A stretch of DNA of 64,000 nt from Arthrobacter sp. S41 (lineage in GTDB: Bacteria > Actinomycetota > Actinomycetes > Actinomycetales > Micrococcaceae): contig NZ_SIHY01000001.1 of NCBI RefSeq assembly GCF_004320535.1, positions 744,001 through 808,000 on the forward strand, written 5' to 3'. Under the pieces are notes generated by a model. The model was not told the origin of the DNA. It ran no database searches and saw nothing but the letters and a program-made list of their open reading frames with translations. This document shows, one piece after another, positions 1 to 8,764 of the stretch. The number at the start of each line of letters is the position of its first letter. The stretch's first letter is position 1. Position numbers and translations under genes: made by a program.

Positions 1-197
1 ATCATCAAGATATCACCGTCTTTCAAATCCGGTCCCGGCGCTAGCCGAAGCCCTAGTTCTCGCCCATGGTCAGTGCTAACCCGTTGGATTCGTTTGACCA
101 GATCCGCACTGGGCAGAACCACCTTCTCGTGATGCCTGTCGGCAAGCAGATCGGCGGATTCCTCATGGATGTTTCCCACGAGTTTTTCAATAATCAT
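1..197 (-). CDS. ureE: Urease accessory protein UreE, N-terminal part (cut by window edge)
   Basis: The minus-strand frame starts at an ATG (197-195) preceded by a strong GAAGGAG ribosome binding site, and runs off the left edge of the window. The visible product begins MIIEKLVGNIHEE and contains a stretch on HHEKVVLPSADLVKR followed by a GRELGLRL-type segment, as in UreE N-terminal domains. UreE is the nickel metallochaperone that delivers Ni to the urease active site with UreF/UreG/UreD. It lies 37 bp downstream of ureC in the same direction, so it is probably the fourth gene of a ureABCE... operon that continues outside the window. The position after ureC and the N-terminal sequence support the name. 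The metal-binding C-terminus is not visible. Confidence 0.85.
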   Translation of the reverse strand, partial: MIIEKLVGNIHEESADLLADRHHEKVVLPSADLVKRIQRVSTDHGRELGLRLAPGPDLKDGDILM

Positions 198-234
198 TGT
201 GCTCCTTCTCAAAAACTTTCATGCGATAGCTCTG

Positions 235-1947
235 CTAGAACAGGAAATACCGTTGAGTCATCGGCAGTTCCTTGGACGGTTCGCAGGTGGCCAGTTCACC
301 ATCAACAAAAACCTCATAGGTTTGAGCATCAACCTTGATCTCTGGGGTCTGCCCGTTGTGCTTCAGATCAGCCTTGGTGAGGTTGCGGATGCCGTGGCAA
401 GGTCGAATGATCTTGCGAAGTCCCAACTGCTCCGGGACCCCGTCATCAATGGCCGCCTGGGACATGAAGGTGATGGAGCTGGAATGAACTGCCGAACCCA
501 TAGCACCAAAGCTAGGGCGGAGCGTGCGCGGCTGTGGGGTTGGAATCGAAGCATTTGAATCGCCCATAATCGATTGCACGACCATGCCACCCTTGATCAC
601 CAGGTCTGGTTTCACACCGAAAAACGCAGGATCCCACAGCACCAGGTCAGCGAACTTTCCTTCTTCAACGCTACCGATGGAATCTGAAATTCCTTGCGCA
701 ATTGCAGGATTGATCGTGTACTTGGCAACGTAGCGCTTCAGCCGCGCATTGTCGCCAATCTCTGGATCCCCGGCTAATTTACCGCGCTGGCGTTTCATGG
801 AATCCGCTACCTGCCAGGTACGTAGCACCACTTCGCCCACGCGGCCCATGGCCTGCGAGTCTGAGGAAGTAATGGAAAATACTCCCATGTCGTGCAGGAC
901 GTCCTCGGCAGCAATCGTTTCAGGACGAATGCGTGAATCGGCGAAGGCGACATCCTCGGGTATATCGGGATTTAAGTGGTGACACACCATGAGCATGTCC
1001 AGGTGCTCATCAACCGTATTGGTTGTATACGGCAGCGTGGGATTGGTCGAAGCAGGGATGACGTTGGACAGGCCAGCCATGCGAATGATGTCCGGAGCAT
1101 GACCACCTCCGGCGCCTTCGGTATGGAAGGTATGAATAACGCGCCCAGCGATCGCCTCAATGGTGTCTTCGACAAAGCCACATTCGTTCAACGTATCGGT
1201 GTGAATCGCGACTTGAACGTCATATTCATCGGCTACCTTCAGCGATGTGTCGATGGAGGATGTAGTTGCGCCCCAATCCTCGTGGATCTTCAGCCCAATG
1301 GCTCCGGCTCGAATCTGTTCGACTAGAGGTGCCGTATCGCTGGCGTGCCCTTTACCCAAAAATCCGATGTTGACCGGAAGGTTTTCCACTGCCTGCAACA
1401 TCCGTGCGATATTCCACGAACCAGGGGTCAGACTGGTCGCCTTGGTTCCTTCAGCTGGTCCAGTACCGCCACCGATCATAGTGGTGGTGCCATTGGCTAA
1501 AGCCGCTTCTACCTGACCCGGAGAAATGAAGTGAATATGGGTGTCGATGGCTCCGGCCGTCAGTATCTTGTGTTCACCGGCAATGATCTCGGTTGCGGCA
1601 CCAATAGTGATGTCGACGCCGTCAGAGATATCTGGGTTGCCAGCCTTTCCGATTTTGAAGATGCGTCCATCGCGCAAAGCTACGTCTGCTTTGTAGATAC
1701 CGCTGTAATCCAGAACCACGACGTTGGTGATCACGGTATCGGGAATGTTTTGATCTCGGGTTAGGCGACCATTTTGTCCCATGCCGTCACGAATGACTTT
1801 TCCCCCACCGAAGACAACTTCTTCTCCGTAGGTTGTGTAGTCCTTTTCGATTTCTAGAAGCAGTTCCGTGTCAGCCAGGCGAATTGCGTCACCGGTGGTT
1901 GGGCCATACATTTCCGAGTACTGCTTGCGGGTCATTTCGAAGCCCAT
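235..1947 (-). CDS. ureC: Urease subunit alpha
   Basis: The catalytic subunit of urease (urea to ammonia and carbamate), 570 residues, the usual family length. All active-site residues are visible: nickel ligands His137 and His139 (DTHIHF), the carbamylated Lys220 (GLKIHEDWG), His249 (AIHTDT), His275 (FHTEG) and Asp363 (TSSDSQ). The mobile-flap Cys322-His323 pair is in MVCHHL. The start ATG at 1947 has an AGGAG site inside the end of ureB, and only two bases separate the ureB stop from the ureC start, so translation is likely coupled. Acts in the cytoplasm as a complex with UreA and UreB. It appears intact and functional. Confidence 0.98.
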   Translation of the reverse strand: MGFEMTRKQYSEMYGPTTGDAIRLADTELLLEIEKDYTTYGEEVVFGGGKVIRDGMGQNGRLTRDQNIPDTVITNVVVLDYSGIYKADVALRDGRIFKIGKAGNPDISDGVDITIGAATEIIAGEHKILTAGAIDTHIHFISPGQVEAALANGTTTMIGGGTGPAEGTKATSLTPGSWNIARMLQAVENLPVNIGFLGKGHASDTAPLVEQIRAGAIGLKIHEDWGATTSSIDTSLKVADEYDVQVAIHTDTLNECGFVEDTIEAIAGRVIHTFHTEGAGGGHAPDIIRMAGLSNVIPASTNPTLPYTTNTVDEHLDMLMVCHHLNPDIPEDVAFADSRIRPETIAAEDVLHDMGVFSITSSDSQAMGRVGEVVLRTWQVADSMKRQRGKLAGDPEIGDNARLKRYVAKYTINPAIAQGISDSIGSVEEGKFADLVLWDPAFFGVKPDLVIKGGMVVQSIMGDSNASIPTPQPRTLRPSFGAMGSAVHSSSITFMSQAAIDDGVPEQLGLRKIIRPCHGIRNLTKADLKHNGQTPEIKVDAQTYEVFVDGELATCEPSKELPMTQRYFLF

Positions 1948-1949
1948 GA

Positions 1950-2312
1950 TTACAGCTCCTGCTCATTCTGCGATGCTTCGTTGGCTGTGATCTGATCGGC
2001 GGTATTCTCTAGTGGACCGCCAACCGCATTTCGGAATCCGTGAACCTCTCGTGCTCCGGAATATTCGACTAACCTAACGCTGCGTGCGTCCCCTGGTTCG
2101 AACCTCACCGCTGTTCCGGCGGGTATGTCGAGGCGGAATCCGCGAGCGGAATCACGGTCAAATTCAAGCTTTGGGTTGACTTCAGCGAAGTGAAAATGGG
2201 AGCCCACTTGCACCGGGCGGTCGCCACGGTTCACGAGATTAATCGTTCGGGTCTTCTGCGTCTGGTTGCAAGCTATCGGCTCGTCGCGAAGTACGTATTC
2301 TCCGGGAATCAT
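1950..2312 (-). CDS. ureB: Urease subunit beta
   Basis: Small structural urease subunit, 120 residues. It begins MIPGEYVL, the standard UreB start, and contains the conserved blocks [16 protein letters not shown] and [14 protein letters not shown]. The C-terminal tail after about residue 105 is acidic and Asn/Gln-rich, as is common. It sits between ureA (26 bp upstream) and ureC (2 bp downstream) in the same direction, so the three structural subunits form one operon. Separate UreA and UreB polypeptides are the usual bacterial arrangement, unlike the fused Helicobacter form. Confidence 0.97.
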   Translation of the reverse strand: MIPGEYVLRDEPIACNQTQKTRTINLVNRGDRPVQVGSHFHFAEVNPKLEFDRDSARGFRLDIPAGTAVRFEPGDARSVRLVEYSGAREVHGFRNAVGGPLENTADQITANEASQNEQEL

Positions 2313-2338
2313 GATCAGTGCCTTTCTAACCGTCGATG

Positions 2339-2641
2339 CTAACGGATGGGATTATGGACCGTAACGAGCTTGGTGCCGTCAGGAAAAGTTGCTTCGACCT
2401 GAACGTCATGCATCATTTCGGCGATTCCTTCCATCACGTCCTCACGTCGAAGGATCGTGGTTCCGTAGCTCATCAGGTCCGCCACGGTGCGACCGTCACG
2501 GGCGCCTTCCATCAGCTCATAGGTGATGATGGCCGTAGCTTCTGGATAGTTGAGCTTCAGTCCGCGTCCTTGACGCCTGCGCGCCAGGTCCGCGGCGACA
2601 ACGATCATGAGCTTTTCGTGCTCGCGCGGCGTTAGATGCAT
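2339..2641 (-). CDS. ureA: Urease subunit gamma
   Basis: Small urease subunit of 100 residues, the typical length, with the family start [13 protein letters not shown] and the conserved blocks YPEAVA-like ([19 protein letters not shown]) and [21 protein letters not shown] longer reading frame begins 15 bases upstream at 2656. The ATG at 2641 is preferred because it gives the canonical N-terminus and has a GGGGA site about nine bases upstream, while the upstream ATG has none. It is the first gene of the urease operon, so the promoter must lie in 2642-2961, where several palindromes are found. Confidence 0.95.
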   Translation of the reverse strand: MHLTPREHEKLMIVVAADLARRRQGRGLKLNYPEATAIITYELMEGARDGRTVADLMSYGTTILRREDVMEGIAEMMHDVQVEATFPDGTKLVTVHNPIR

Positions 2642-2713
2642 CGACAGATTCCCCATTCAACAGTTGCTCTGAGCTTTTCGTACTCTGACCGATAAACGGC
2701 CGCGAAACACTCA

Positions 2714-2741
2714 TAGACAAAATTCATTGTCCCTAGACAAT
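2714..2741. promoter_or_regulatory. Operator-like TAGACAA/TTGTC repeats upstream of ureA
   Basis: The inverted repeat ATTGTC-CCTA-GACAAT occupies 2726-2741. A second TAGACAA at 2714-2720 is a direct repeat of 2734-2740 at exactly 20 bp (two helical turns), and it also pairs with TTGTC at 2727-2731. The cluster lies 73-100 bp before the ureA start codon, where an operator would be expected. The cognate regulator is unknown. Pattern seen directly; role inferred. Confidence 0.5.
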
Positions 2742-2789
2742 CTTGATTTTACCCATCGACCGCGTCGGCTCCCCCACGTGTCTATTTCT

Positions 2790-2807
2790 ATGAAGTTAAG
2801 ACTTCAT
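2790..2807. promoter_or_regulatory. 18-bp inverted repeat, candidate operator
   Basis: Perfect inverted repeat ATGAAGT-TAAG-ACTTCAT with 7-bp arms and a 4-bp spacer, 150 bp upstream of ureA. It has no T-tract and is AT-rich, so it looks more like a transcription-factor site than a terminator. Confidence 0.45.
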
Positions 2808-2961
2808 TACGGCTGTTGCCTTTCCAGGTCAGTAGCGGTTCAAAGAAGGAGAATTACTATCAAATGAACGCAGTCTGCTCCCCGGAACGCCACTGGCAAG
2901 TTACGCCATTTTATTCGTTCCGAGGAGCAGGAGCATGTCGATTTCTCGCGTCCAATAAGAC

Positions 2962-4686
2962 CTATTCGACCAGCTTGCCGATTTGCGAGACTTCGGTGAT
3001 CAGTTTTTCGATCTCTTCAGGCACTGCAGGAATCGCTTCACGAACAATTCCCTCTGGCGACCACACCAGATTCACTTGCAACCTTGGATCCGTCATTGGG
3101 TAATCACTACGGTTATGACAACCGCGTGTCTCTTTGCGTTCCACGGCGGATTCCAATGTTGCCCTGGCAGCTAGAACAGAAGACTTGAGATCAAAGGCAT
3201 GACAGAGGTCTTGGTAGCCAGCGATGTCCGGATGAATACCAATGTTTTGCATTCTCTCTTCGATCTCCGCCAGTTTCTCCAGTCCGCGATTTAGGCTCTC
3301 TTCGTTGCGAACGACCCCGGCATGTTCGGTCATGACATCCCGAATTGCTCGTTGCAAGGAACGAACGTTTTCCTCACCGTCGGCGTTCACTAGCGAATCC
3401 ACAGTGCTGCGTGCCTTGTTTATGGCTTCATGCGACCGATGGTGCACCGACAGTGAGCGTGAATAATCGGAAGCTTCCTGCCCAACGATTCGGCCGAATA
3501 CAAGCAACTCAATTAATGAGTTGCCGCCAAGGCGGTTGGCTCCGTGGAGTCCGGATGAGGCTTCTCCGATGGCGTACAGTCCTGGAACCTCACTGGCATG
3601 AGTCAACGGATCAACCCACACCCCTCCCATCGAATAATGGGCTGTCGGTGCAATCTCAATTTTTTCTCGGGTGATATCGAGCATCTGTTCTTCAAGCATG
3701 GTCTGATAGACCCGTGGAAGTCGCGACATGATGGTTTCGCGTGGCAGGTGAGAGACATCAAGCCATACACCGCCCTTGTCCGTTCCGCGTCCTTCGCTGA
3801 TTTCCGTATAGGCGGCCAACGCAACTCGGTCGCGGGTGGACAGTTCCATGCGTTCGGAATCGTAGCGTTTCATAAAGCGCTCGCCCAAGGCGTTGGTGAG
3901 GATTCCGCCCTCGCCTCGGGCTGCTTCAGAGATCAATGTTCCAGCGACGGATTCGGGTTCGATAATGCCTGAGGGGTGGAATTGCACCAGCTCGGCATCG
4001 CGCAGACGGGCGCCGGCCTCTACGGCAAGACGGAAGGAATCTCCGGTGTTTTCATCTCGCCGTGAACTACTGCGACGCCAGATGCGGTTGTGTCCTCCGG
4101 CGGCCAAGATGACTGCGTCGGCTTGAATCAGGTAGCCCGTACCATCGTTGACGTCGAAGCCGTACGCTCCAAAAATCACGCCGTCGGCGACCAAGAGTTC
4201 GGTGACGTAGACCGAGTCCAGAATCGGGATCTGCAATTGTTCGGCACGCTTGATGAGTGTGCGTTGAATTTCTAGTCCGGTGTAGTCTCCGGCGAACGCG
4301 GTGCGACGGAATTTGTGGGCTCCGAAGAATCGTTGTGAAATTCGGCCGTCGTGTTCCCGTGCAAAGTTCATGCCGTAGCGTTCAAGGTCCTCGATGCCAC
4401 GGGTTGCGCCTTGAGCCACGACCTGCACGGTCCGCGGATCCGCCAGGTAGTAGCTTTCCTTGATGGTGTCCGCAGCGTGTTGCTGCCAGCTGTCTTCTTC
4501 ATCCATGGTTCCGAGTGCGGCGTTGATGCCGCCGGCGGCGAGTGAGGTGTGAGCGTCATTCTTTGGACGCTTTCCCATGGCGAGGACGTCGGTGCCCAGT
4601 TCGGCCAGTTCGATCGCGGCTCTTAGTCCTGAACCACCGGTGCCGATGACGAGGACTGAAGTTGATATTTGCTTTTCTGTTCTCAT
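2962..4686 (-). CDS. Orphan FAD-dependent succinate dehydrogenase/fumarate reductase-type flavoprotein
   Basis: About 574 residues. The Rossmann dinucleotide motif GTGGSGLRAAIE is near the N-terminus. It is followed by AHTSLAAGGINAALG, where the His occupies the place of the covalent-FAD histidine of SdhA/FrdA (L-aspartate oxidases have Ser there). Later blocks are FHPSGI, TAHYSMGG and the FAD-binding GEASSGLHGANRLGGNS. The C-terminal helical domain typical of the family is present. The reading frame extends to 4737, but ATG 4686 (MRTEKQIS) fits the family start better. No SdhB, SdhC or SdhD subunit lies nearby, so the electron acceptor is not evident. A LysR gene is transcribed divergently 77 bp away and may control it. 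It could act as a soluble fumarate reductase or another alpha-hydroxy/dicarboxylate oxidoreductase; L-aspartate oxidase is less likely. Confidence 0.8.
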   Translation of the reverse strand: MRTEKQISTSVLVIGTGGSGLRAAIELAELGTDVLAMGKRPKNDAHTSLAAGGINAALGTMDEEDSWQQHAADTIKESYYLADPRTVQVVAQGATRGIEDLERYGMNFAREHDGRISQRFFGAHKFRRTAFAGDYTGLEIQRTLIKRAEQLQIPILDSVYVTELLVADGVIFGAYGFDVNDGTGYLIQADAVILAAGGHNRIWRRSSSRRDENTGDSFRLAVEAGARLRDAELVQFHPSGIIEPESVAGTLISEAARGEGGILTNALGERFMKRYDSERMELSTRDRVALAAYTEISEGRGTDKGGVWLDVSHLPRETIMSRLPRVYQTMLEEQMLDITREKIEIAPTAHYSMGGVWVDPLTHASEVPGLYAIGEASSGLHGANRLGGNSLIELLVFGRIVGQEASDYSRSLSVHHRSHEAINKARSTVDSLVNADGEENVRSLQRAIRDVMTEHAGVVRNEESLNRGLEKLAEIEERMQNIGIHPDIAGYQDLCHAFDLKSSVLAARATLESAVERKETRGCHNRSDYPMTDPRLQVNLVWSPEGIVREAIPAVPEEIEKLITEVSQIGKLVE

Positions 4687-4745
4687 ATTTCTCAGCTTCG
4701 ACCTTTGCCGAGAATACGTCCAATGAATAATAATCATGCTTTCAA

Positions 4746-4758
4746 TAGCGATAGGCTA
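4746..4758. promoter_or_regulatory. LysR-type T-N11-A box
   Basis: TAGC-GATAG-GCTA, extended to ATAGC/GCTAT arms at 4745-4759, fits the T-N11-A dyad bound by LysR regulators. It lies in the 77-bp divergent intergenic region, immediately before the LysR start codon, a position suited to autorepression and to control of the flavoprotein gene. Confidence 0.55.
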
Positions 4759-4763
4759 TGCAT

Positions 4764-5681
4764 ATGAATTTAGAGCAATTACGAGGCTTCGTCACCATCA
4801 GCGAGGTGGGGCACTTCACACGCGCTGCCGAGCTTTTGCACCTGACTCAGCCTTCGTTGAGCCGCCAAGTTTCGACGTTGGAGCAGGAGCTAGGGTCAGA
4901 ACTGTTCCACCGTGCTAGGGGAAACATTTCACTCACCTCTGCTGGCCAAGCGCTGCTTCCTCGCGCGCGGCGCATGCTTGCCGATGAAGAATCTATCCGA
5001 AGCGAGATGGCCGACCTCGCGGGCTTACGTAGAGGTCGGGTGCGTCTGGGTGCGCCGCCAACACTTTGTGTGTCAGTGGTGGCCCAGGCTCTCGGTACGT
5101 TCCATGATCGATACCCTGGGGTGCAATTACAGATATCGGAGGCCGGGTCACGAGAGTTACTAGATCAGCTCAACGGCGGCCTGTTGGATCTGGCCCTGAT
5201 CGTCACTTCAGAGCACTCGATCAACGGAAGTAACTTGGACAGCTTGGCATTATTCAAAGAAGAACTAGTGGTTGTTGATTCAACGACAAATCCGCATTTG
5301 CCGGAACTCGAAGAACTAGATTTACGCGCGTTAGCCCCTGTTCCACAGATCGCGTTCTCGCGCAGCTACGATCTTCGAGCTAGCACCGTGCGCACCTATA
5401 GAGACGCAGGCCTTCATCCAAATGTCGTTGTTGAAGGCGGGGAAATGGATGCCGTATTGCGGTTCGTAAAGCAGGGACTAGGCGTTGCGGTGGTCCCCGC
5501 GACCGTTGCACTTGAATCGTCAGGGCTGCGCACCATTGCGTTGCGCGCGCCGCAGTTGTCACGAACCGTTGGACTGGCACATCGTAAAGATGTCGCCTTG
5601 ACCAGGGCCGCAACGGCTATGCAAGACTTACTTGCAGATACGGCCAAGGAATTATCAGAGCGCCACGAACAAATTACTTAG
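4764..5681 (+). CDS. LysR-family transcriptional regulator
   Basis: 305 residues, standard LysR length. The N-terminal winged HTH reads MNLEQLRGFVTISEVGHFTRAAELLHLTQPSLSRQV, and a periplasmic-binding-like effector domain fills residues of roughly 90-300. Two ATGs lie six bases apart (4758 and 4764). The second is chosen because it gives the canonical MNLEQLR start and the first lies inside the palindrome. Divergent from the flavoprotein gene, which is its most likely target by the usual LysR rule. Its last 8 bp overlap the convergent pentapeptide-repeat gene. The effector is unknown. Confidence 0.9.
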   Translation: MNLEQLRGFVTISEVGHFTRAAELLHLTQPSLSRQVSTLEQELGSELFHRARGNISLTSAGQALLPRARRMLADEESIRSEMADLAGLRRGRVRLGAPPTLCVSVVAQALGTFHDRYPGVQLQISEAGSRELLDQLNGGLLDLALIVTSEHSINGSNLDSLALFKEELVVVDSTTNPHLPELEELDLRALAPVPQIAFSRSYDLRASTVRTYRDAGLHPNVVVEGGEMDAVLRFVKQGLGVAVVPATVALESSGLRTIALRAPQLSRTVGLAHRKDVALTRAATAMQDLLADTAKELSERHEQIT

Positions 5682-6309
5682 CTAGCTTGATCCCCAAGTG
5701 CGAGGCCATTTGTTCGGCCAGCATAGAAAGTTGCATTGTGCTGATCTGCGCGCCGCGGAGCCCCTCGAGTCCATCAACAAAGCCGAAATCCAATCCTTGA
5801 AAATCAACCTCGCGAAGCGTCGCCTGAGAACTCGACAGCTGCCCAGCGCGGCTATCCACGAATGACATGCGCTGAATCTTTGCTCCTTGCAGGTCCAGCT
5901 CATCAAACTGACAATTGCGAAACTGAACATCGCGAGCGTTCACTCCACGCAAATTCAACCAACCAAATTTGCAGTTATCAAAAACCACGGAATCAAATTC
6001 GGCGTCCGCAAAGTCAGCTGATCCAAACCGTGAATATCCAACTCGTACGTCATTGAAGTACGTTCCGGCGGCCTGCATGACTGGTGAGTCGATCTGTCTC
6101 AATTCGCACTGGATCAACCGAGCGTTGCTGATCTGTTCAAGTTGCAGCGAACTGATCAGGCATTCTTCTAGGCGCGCTTCACGGGCCTGCAGCGGTTCTA
6201 CAAGCCTGTCAAAGTGGAGAAGTTCTAGGTACTCGCCGCCATCTAAATCACCGCTGTATCCGGTCGCCAGCTGGGGCAGTGTAAACGGTCTGATTTTCGG
6301 CGCGTGCAT
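5674..6309 (-). CDS. Pentapeptide-repeat protein
   Basis: 211 residues with a run of A(D/N)LXX-like repeats between about residues 55 and 175: segments such as ADFADAEFDSVVFDNCKF, LRGVNARDVQF and LDLQGAKIQRMSF. These are expected to fold as a right-handed quadrilateral beta-helix. Such proteins include DNA-gyrase-protecting Qnr/McbG/MfpA types, but also many of unknown role, and nothing here shows which. ATG 6309 has GAGGAG upstream at good spacing; a TTG three bases earlier is disregarded. The 3' end overlaps the LysR gene tail-to-tail by 8 bp. It starts 24 bp downstream of the VOC-family gene, so the two may be co-transcribed. Confidence 0.85.
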   Translation of the reverse strand: MHAPKIRPFTLPQLATGYSGDLDGGEYLELLHFDRLVEPLQAREARLEECLISSLQLEQISNARLIQCELRQIDSPVMQAAGTYFNDVRVGYSRFGSADFADAEFDSVVFDNCKFGWLNLRGVNARDVQFRNCQFDELDLQGAKIQRMSFVDSRAGQLSSSQATLREVDFQGLDFGFVDGLEGLRGAQISTMQLSMLAEQMASHLGIKLAK

Positions 6310-6333
6310 CAACTCTCCTCTTTTTGACCAACT

Positions 6334-7209
6334 TTAGAACTCGTCGATCACCAGCTTCTTCATCCCAAGCATATGCTGGAAAGCATCTGGTCGTTTCATC
6401 AATTCGTCCATGTTGGCAGGGACGATTTGCCAGCTAACGCCGAATTTGTCGCTGAGCCAACCGCAGGCTTCCGCCTCTGGAACGGCGGATAATGCATCCC
6501 AGAGTCGATCAATCTCTGCCTGACCTTCACAATCCCATTGCAGAGAAACACCGGGGGTAAAGGTGAAGGGTTGACTCACCCCTGAATCCATTGCTGAGAG
6601 AACATCCTCACCCAACGAAAATTGGGAAAACATGATTGATTCGGCATGTACTACTTCATTGGCCTGCCCATACGGCACTTGCATATGGACCTTTGCCCCG
6701 AAGACGTCTGAGTAGAATTCCAAGGCCTCCGCTGCACGATTCTGTGCCTGGCCGCAGAACATAAGGCTTGGCAATACCTGGGCACCGGGCTGAATCTCTT
6801 GGGCTGATTCCATCAGTTGCCACGACACACCAAAACGGTCAGTGACCCATCCATAGTGCTCGCTGAAAGGATACTGCTGCAGTGGCATCATGACCTGGCC
6901 ACCATCGCTGAGCGCCGCCCATGTACTGTCCAGCAACTCTCGTTCCGAGGCCCGGAAATTGAGAATAATCGAAATCGAAGGATTCGGGTCAAACTCATTT
7001 CCGGCATTAATGAGGGTAATTTTCGTGCCCCGAACCCACACGGAGACCGTCAGCGCCTCTCCCGCAAAGGGTTTCTGAAAGTCCAACAGCCCCTCGGTGG
7101 GATATCGGGATTCCACCTCAGATCTAGCTTCGGGCAACGCAGCTGCGTAGAAATCTCCGGCTTCCTCAGCGTTTCCTTGCATCCATAGATTTACCGTCAG
7201 ATTTTGCAT
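6334..7209 (-). CDS. Tandem PhnB-like VOC (glyoxalase-fold) protein
   Basis: 291 residues made of two similar halves. Each has the PhnB/3-demethylubiquinone methyltransferase-like pattern: NLWMQGNAEEAGDFYAAALP with YGWVTDRFGVSWQL in the first, and MFCGQAQNRAAEALEFYSDVF with CGWLSDKFGVSWQIVP in the second. The ending MLGMKKLVIDEF is typical of this family. The enzymatic activity of most members is unknown. Members are annotated as VOC family proteins, so a reaction should not be assigned. It precedes the pentapeptide-repeat gene in the same direction. Confidence 0.88.
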   Translation of the reverse strand: MQNLTVNLWMQGNAEEAGDFYAAALPEARSEVESRYPTEGLLDFQKPFAGEALTVSVWVRGTKITLINAGNEFDPNPSISIILNFRASERELLDSTWAALSDGGQVMMPLQQYPFSEHYGWVTDRFGVSWQLMESAQEIQPGAQVLPSLMFCGQAQNRAAEALEFYSDVFGAKVHMQVPYGQANEVVHAESIMFSQFSLGEDVLSAMDSGVSQPFTFTPGVSLQWDCEGQAEIDRLWDALSAVPEAEACGWLSDKFGVSWQIVPANMDELMKRPDAFQHMLGMKKLVIDEF

Positions 7210-7272
7210 TGCGTCCCCTATCCCTCGCTGTCATTCCAAGTTACGAACTCGCTTCCATTATTGGAAGAGCAA

Positions 7273-8121
7273 TCAGCGATTTTTCAGATCAGTAGTCTCT
7301 CGATCACGACCCTTGAACTCGTCCATTGAGTTATAGACGCCAATGACGTTCTCAGCCACGTAGTCCCAGGCGACGCGAGGCAAGACACCGCGTAGGAACT
7401 GACCCAGCCTGCTGGTCCACGGTAGGAGCACCAATGGGGTACCTGAGAGCATGGCTTTCCATGCACGCTCAACGACCTGCTCTGGTCGCAAGATTGGGGT
7501 GAGCAACATGGGTTTCGCTCCCACAAACATCCCCGTTGAAACGTAGGTGGGACAGATGGTCGTGACTGCAATCTCTGGATCGCTTTCAAGCTCCAGCCTC
7601 AACGAGTCGCTCCATGCCAAAGCTGCCGACTTTGAGGCGCAGTAGACACTCATATTCGGGTTGGACACCAGCCCTGCTGCAGAAGCCATCGTCAGAATGC
7701 GTCCGGTGCCCCGTTGCGTCAGTTGAGACAACAACTCGTGAGTGATGTACATCGGAGCCAAGGTATTGATTTGAATCGTGGTGGTGATCTGCTCGGTGCG
7801 GTGTTGTTCAAATGGAGATCCAGTAACAACGCCCGCGTTATTGATCAGAATGTCCACACCGCCGGAGCTGATGGCCTGGGCTGCAGCACTCTCGATTTGA
7901 TCCAGCTGAGCCAAGTCAACCACTTGAGCGTCTACATTAACTTCGAGTAACCGGAGTTCTGCAGCTACCTCTTCTAAGCCTGCCTCATTAACGTCCCAGA
8001 TGATCACTCGGGATGCGCCTTCGAGAGCAGCCTTACGGGCAAACAATCGTCCCATCCCGCTAGCCGCTCCAGTGACCAATACCTGTTTCCCTGCGACTGA
8101 TTCCAATGCTGGCTTTGACAT
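7273..8121 (-). CDS. Short-chain dehydrogenase/reductase
   Basis: 282 residues. The NAD(P)-binding motif TGAASGMGRLFA sits near residue 17, NNAG near residue 92, and the catalytic Ser-Tyr-Lys set is in MASAAG...YCASKSA. This is the classical SDR layout, with a slightly longer C-terminal region (about residues 225-282) that resembles membrane-associated steroid/fatty-alcohol-type SDRs. The substrate cannot be read from the sequence. Divergent from the Lrp-family regulator at 8258, which may or may not control it. Confidence 0.9.
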   Translation of the reverse strand: MSKPALESVAGKQVLVTGAASGMGRLFARKAALEGASRVIIWDVNEAGLEEVAAELRLLEVNVDAQVVDLAQLDQIESAAAQAISSGGVDILINNAGVVTGSPFEQHRTEQITTTIQINTLAPMYITHELLSQLTQRGTGRILTMASAAGLVSNPNMSVYCASKSAALAWSDSLRLELESDPEIAVTTICPTYVSTGMFVGAKPMLLTPILRPEQVVERAWKAMLSGTPLVLLPWTSRLGQFLRGVLPRVAWDYVAENVIGVYNSMDEFKGRDRETTDLKNR

Positions 8122-8257
8122 GGTTACCCTCCCGTAGATCCTTTCTTGGGCTCAGCATATCCTGTGACGCGGGTTACAACCACGCACATCCTGAGTCAGA
8201 CAATCGCGTTTGCCAGTTAGCCTTGAAATATCAAAAACACACCCCGGAGGGACTATC

Positions 8258-8764
8258 GTGCGCATTGACCGCCTAGACGCGGACCTTATTGAGTTACTGA
8301 CCGAATCACCGATGCTGCCGGTCATGGAATGCGCACGGCGCCTTGGTGTTGCCCGAGGGACAGTAAGTAGTCGGTTGACCCGGCTACACGATGCCGGTGT
8401 GATCCAAGGAATTATCCCTCGCATTGAACCTGCGGGATTCGGCTACTCTTTGGTGGCGTTCTGCCAAGTAGAAATTATTCAGCGATACGGGCATGGTCCG
8501 GTCGCTTCGGCCCTAGAAGAGTCCATCCCCGAGATCGTAGATATGTACACGGTCACCGGAACCTCGGATCTGCAATTACGTGTAGTTGCACGCACGGCTG
8601 AAGACCTGCAAGAAATTTTTGACAGGATCAACCGCGTGCCCGGTGTGGCAAGGACCTCATCCTCATTTGCCCTGCATGAACATTTTCAAGGGCGCACGCT
8701 TCCATTAGTCTCCGCTTGCGCTAGGGCCGAGGCCGAGACGGAAAAGGCTAAGCAGAATGACTAG
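8258..8764 (+). CDS. Lrp/AsnC-family transcriptional regulator
   Basis: 168 residues from a GTG start at 8258. That start is chosen over an upstream ATG because GGAGGG precedes it by seven bases and the product begins VRIDRLDADLIELL, the standard family start. An N-terminal HTH (MECARRLGVARGTVSSRLTRLHDAGVIQ) is followed by an alpha/beta ligand-binding domain (YTVTGTSDLQLRVVARTAEDLQ). It lies directly upstream of an aminotransferase and an amino acid permease in the same direction, so it is a likely amino-acid-responsive regulator of that pair. Confidence 0.93.
   Translation: MRIDRLDADLIELLTESPMLPVMECARRLGVARGTVSSRLTRLHDAGVIQGIIPRIEPAGFGYSLVAFCQVEIIQRYGHGPVASALEESIPEIVDMYTVTGTSDLQLRVVARTAEDLQEIFDRINRVPGVARTSSSFALHEHFQGRTLPLVSACARAEAETEKAKQND

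Larger units (their letters stand above)
2642..2961. promoter_or_regulatory. Urease upstream region with several palindromes
   Basis: 320 bases without a convincing gene between ureA and the flavoprotein gene, both on the minus strand. It must hold the urease promoter. Visible structure: ATTGTC-CCTA-GACAAT at 2726-2741, with an additional TAGACAA at 2714-2720 repeating 20 bp away. There is also a perfect 18-bp inverted repeat, ATGAAGT-TAAG-ACTTCAT, at 2790-2807, and a long imperfect inverted repeat with 15-bp arms at 2875-2889 and 2916-2930. A plus-strand frame of 95 codons crosses the region but runs antisense into the flavoprotein gene and is not supported. Confidence 0.5.

Noticed and set aside
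2816-3103. Plus-strand ORF of 95 codons with a possible AAGGAG 12 bases before an internal ATG
   Set aside because: It overlaps the flavoprotein gene antisense by more than 140 bases, spacing is long, and the sequence is better explained as an operator/terminator region.
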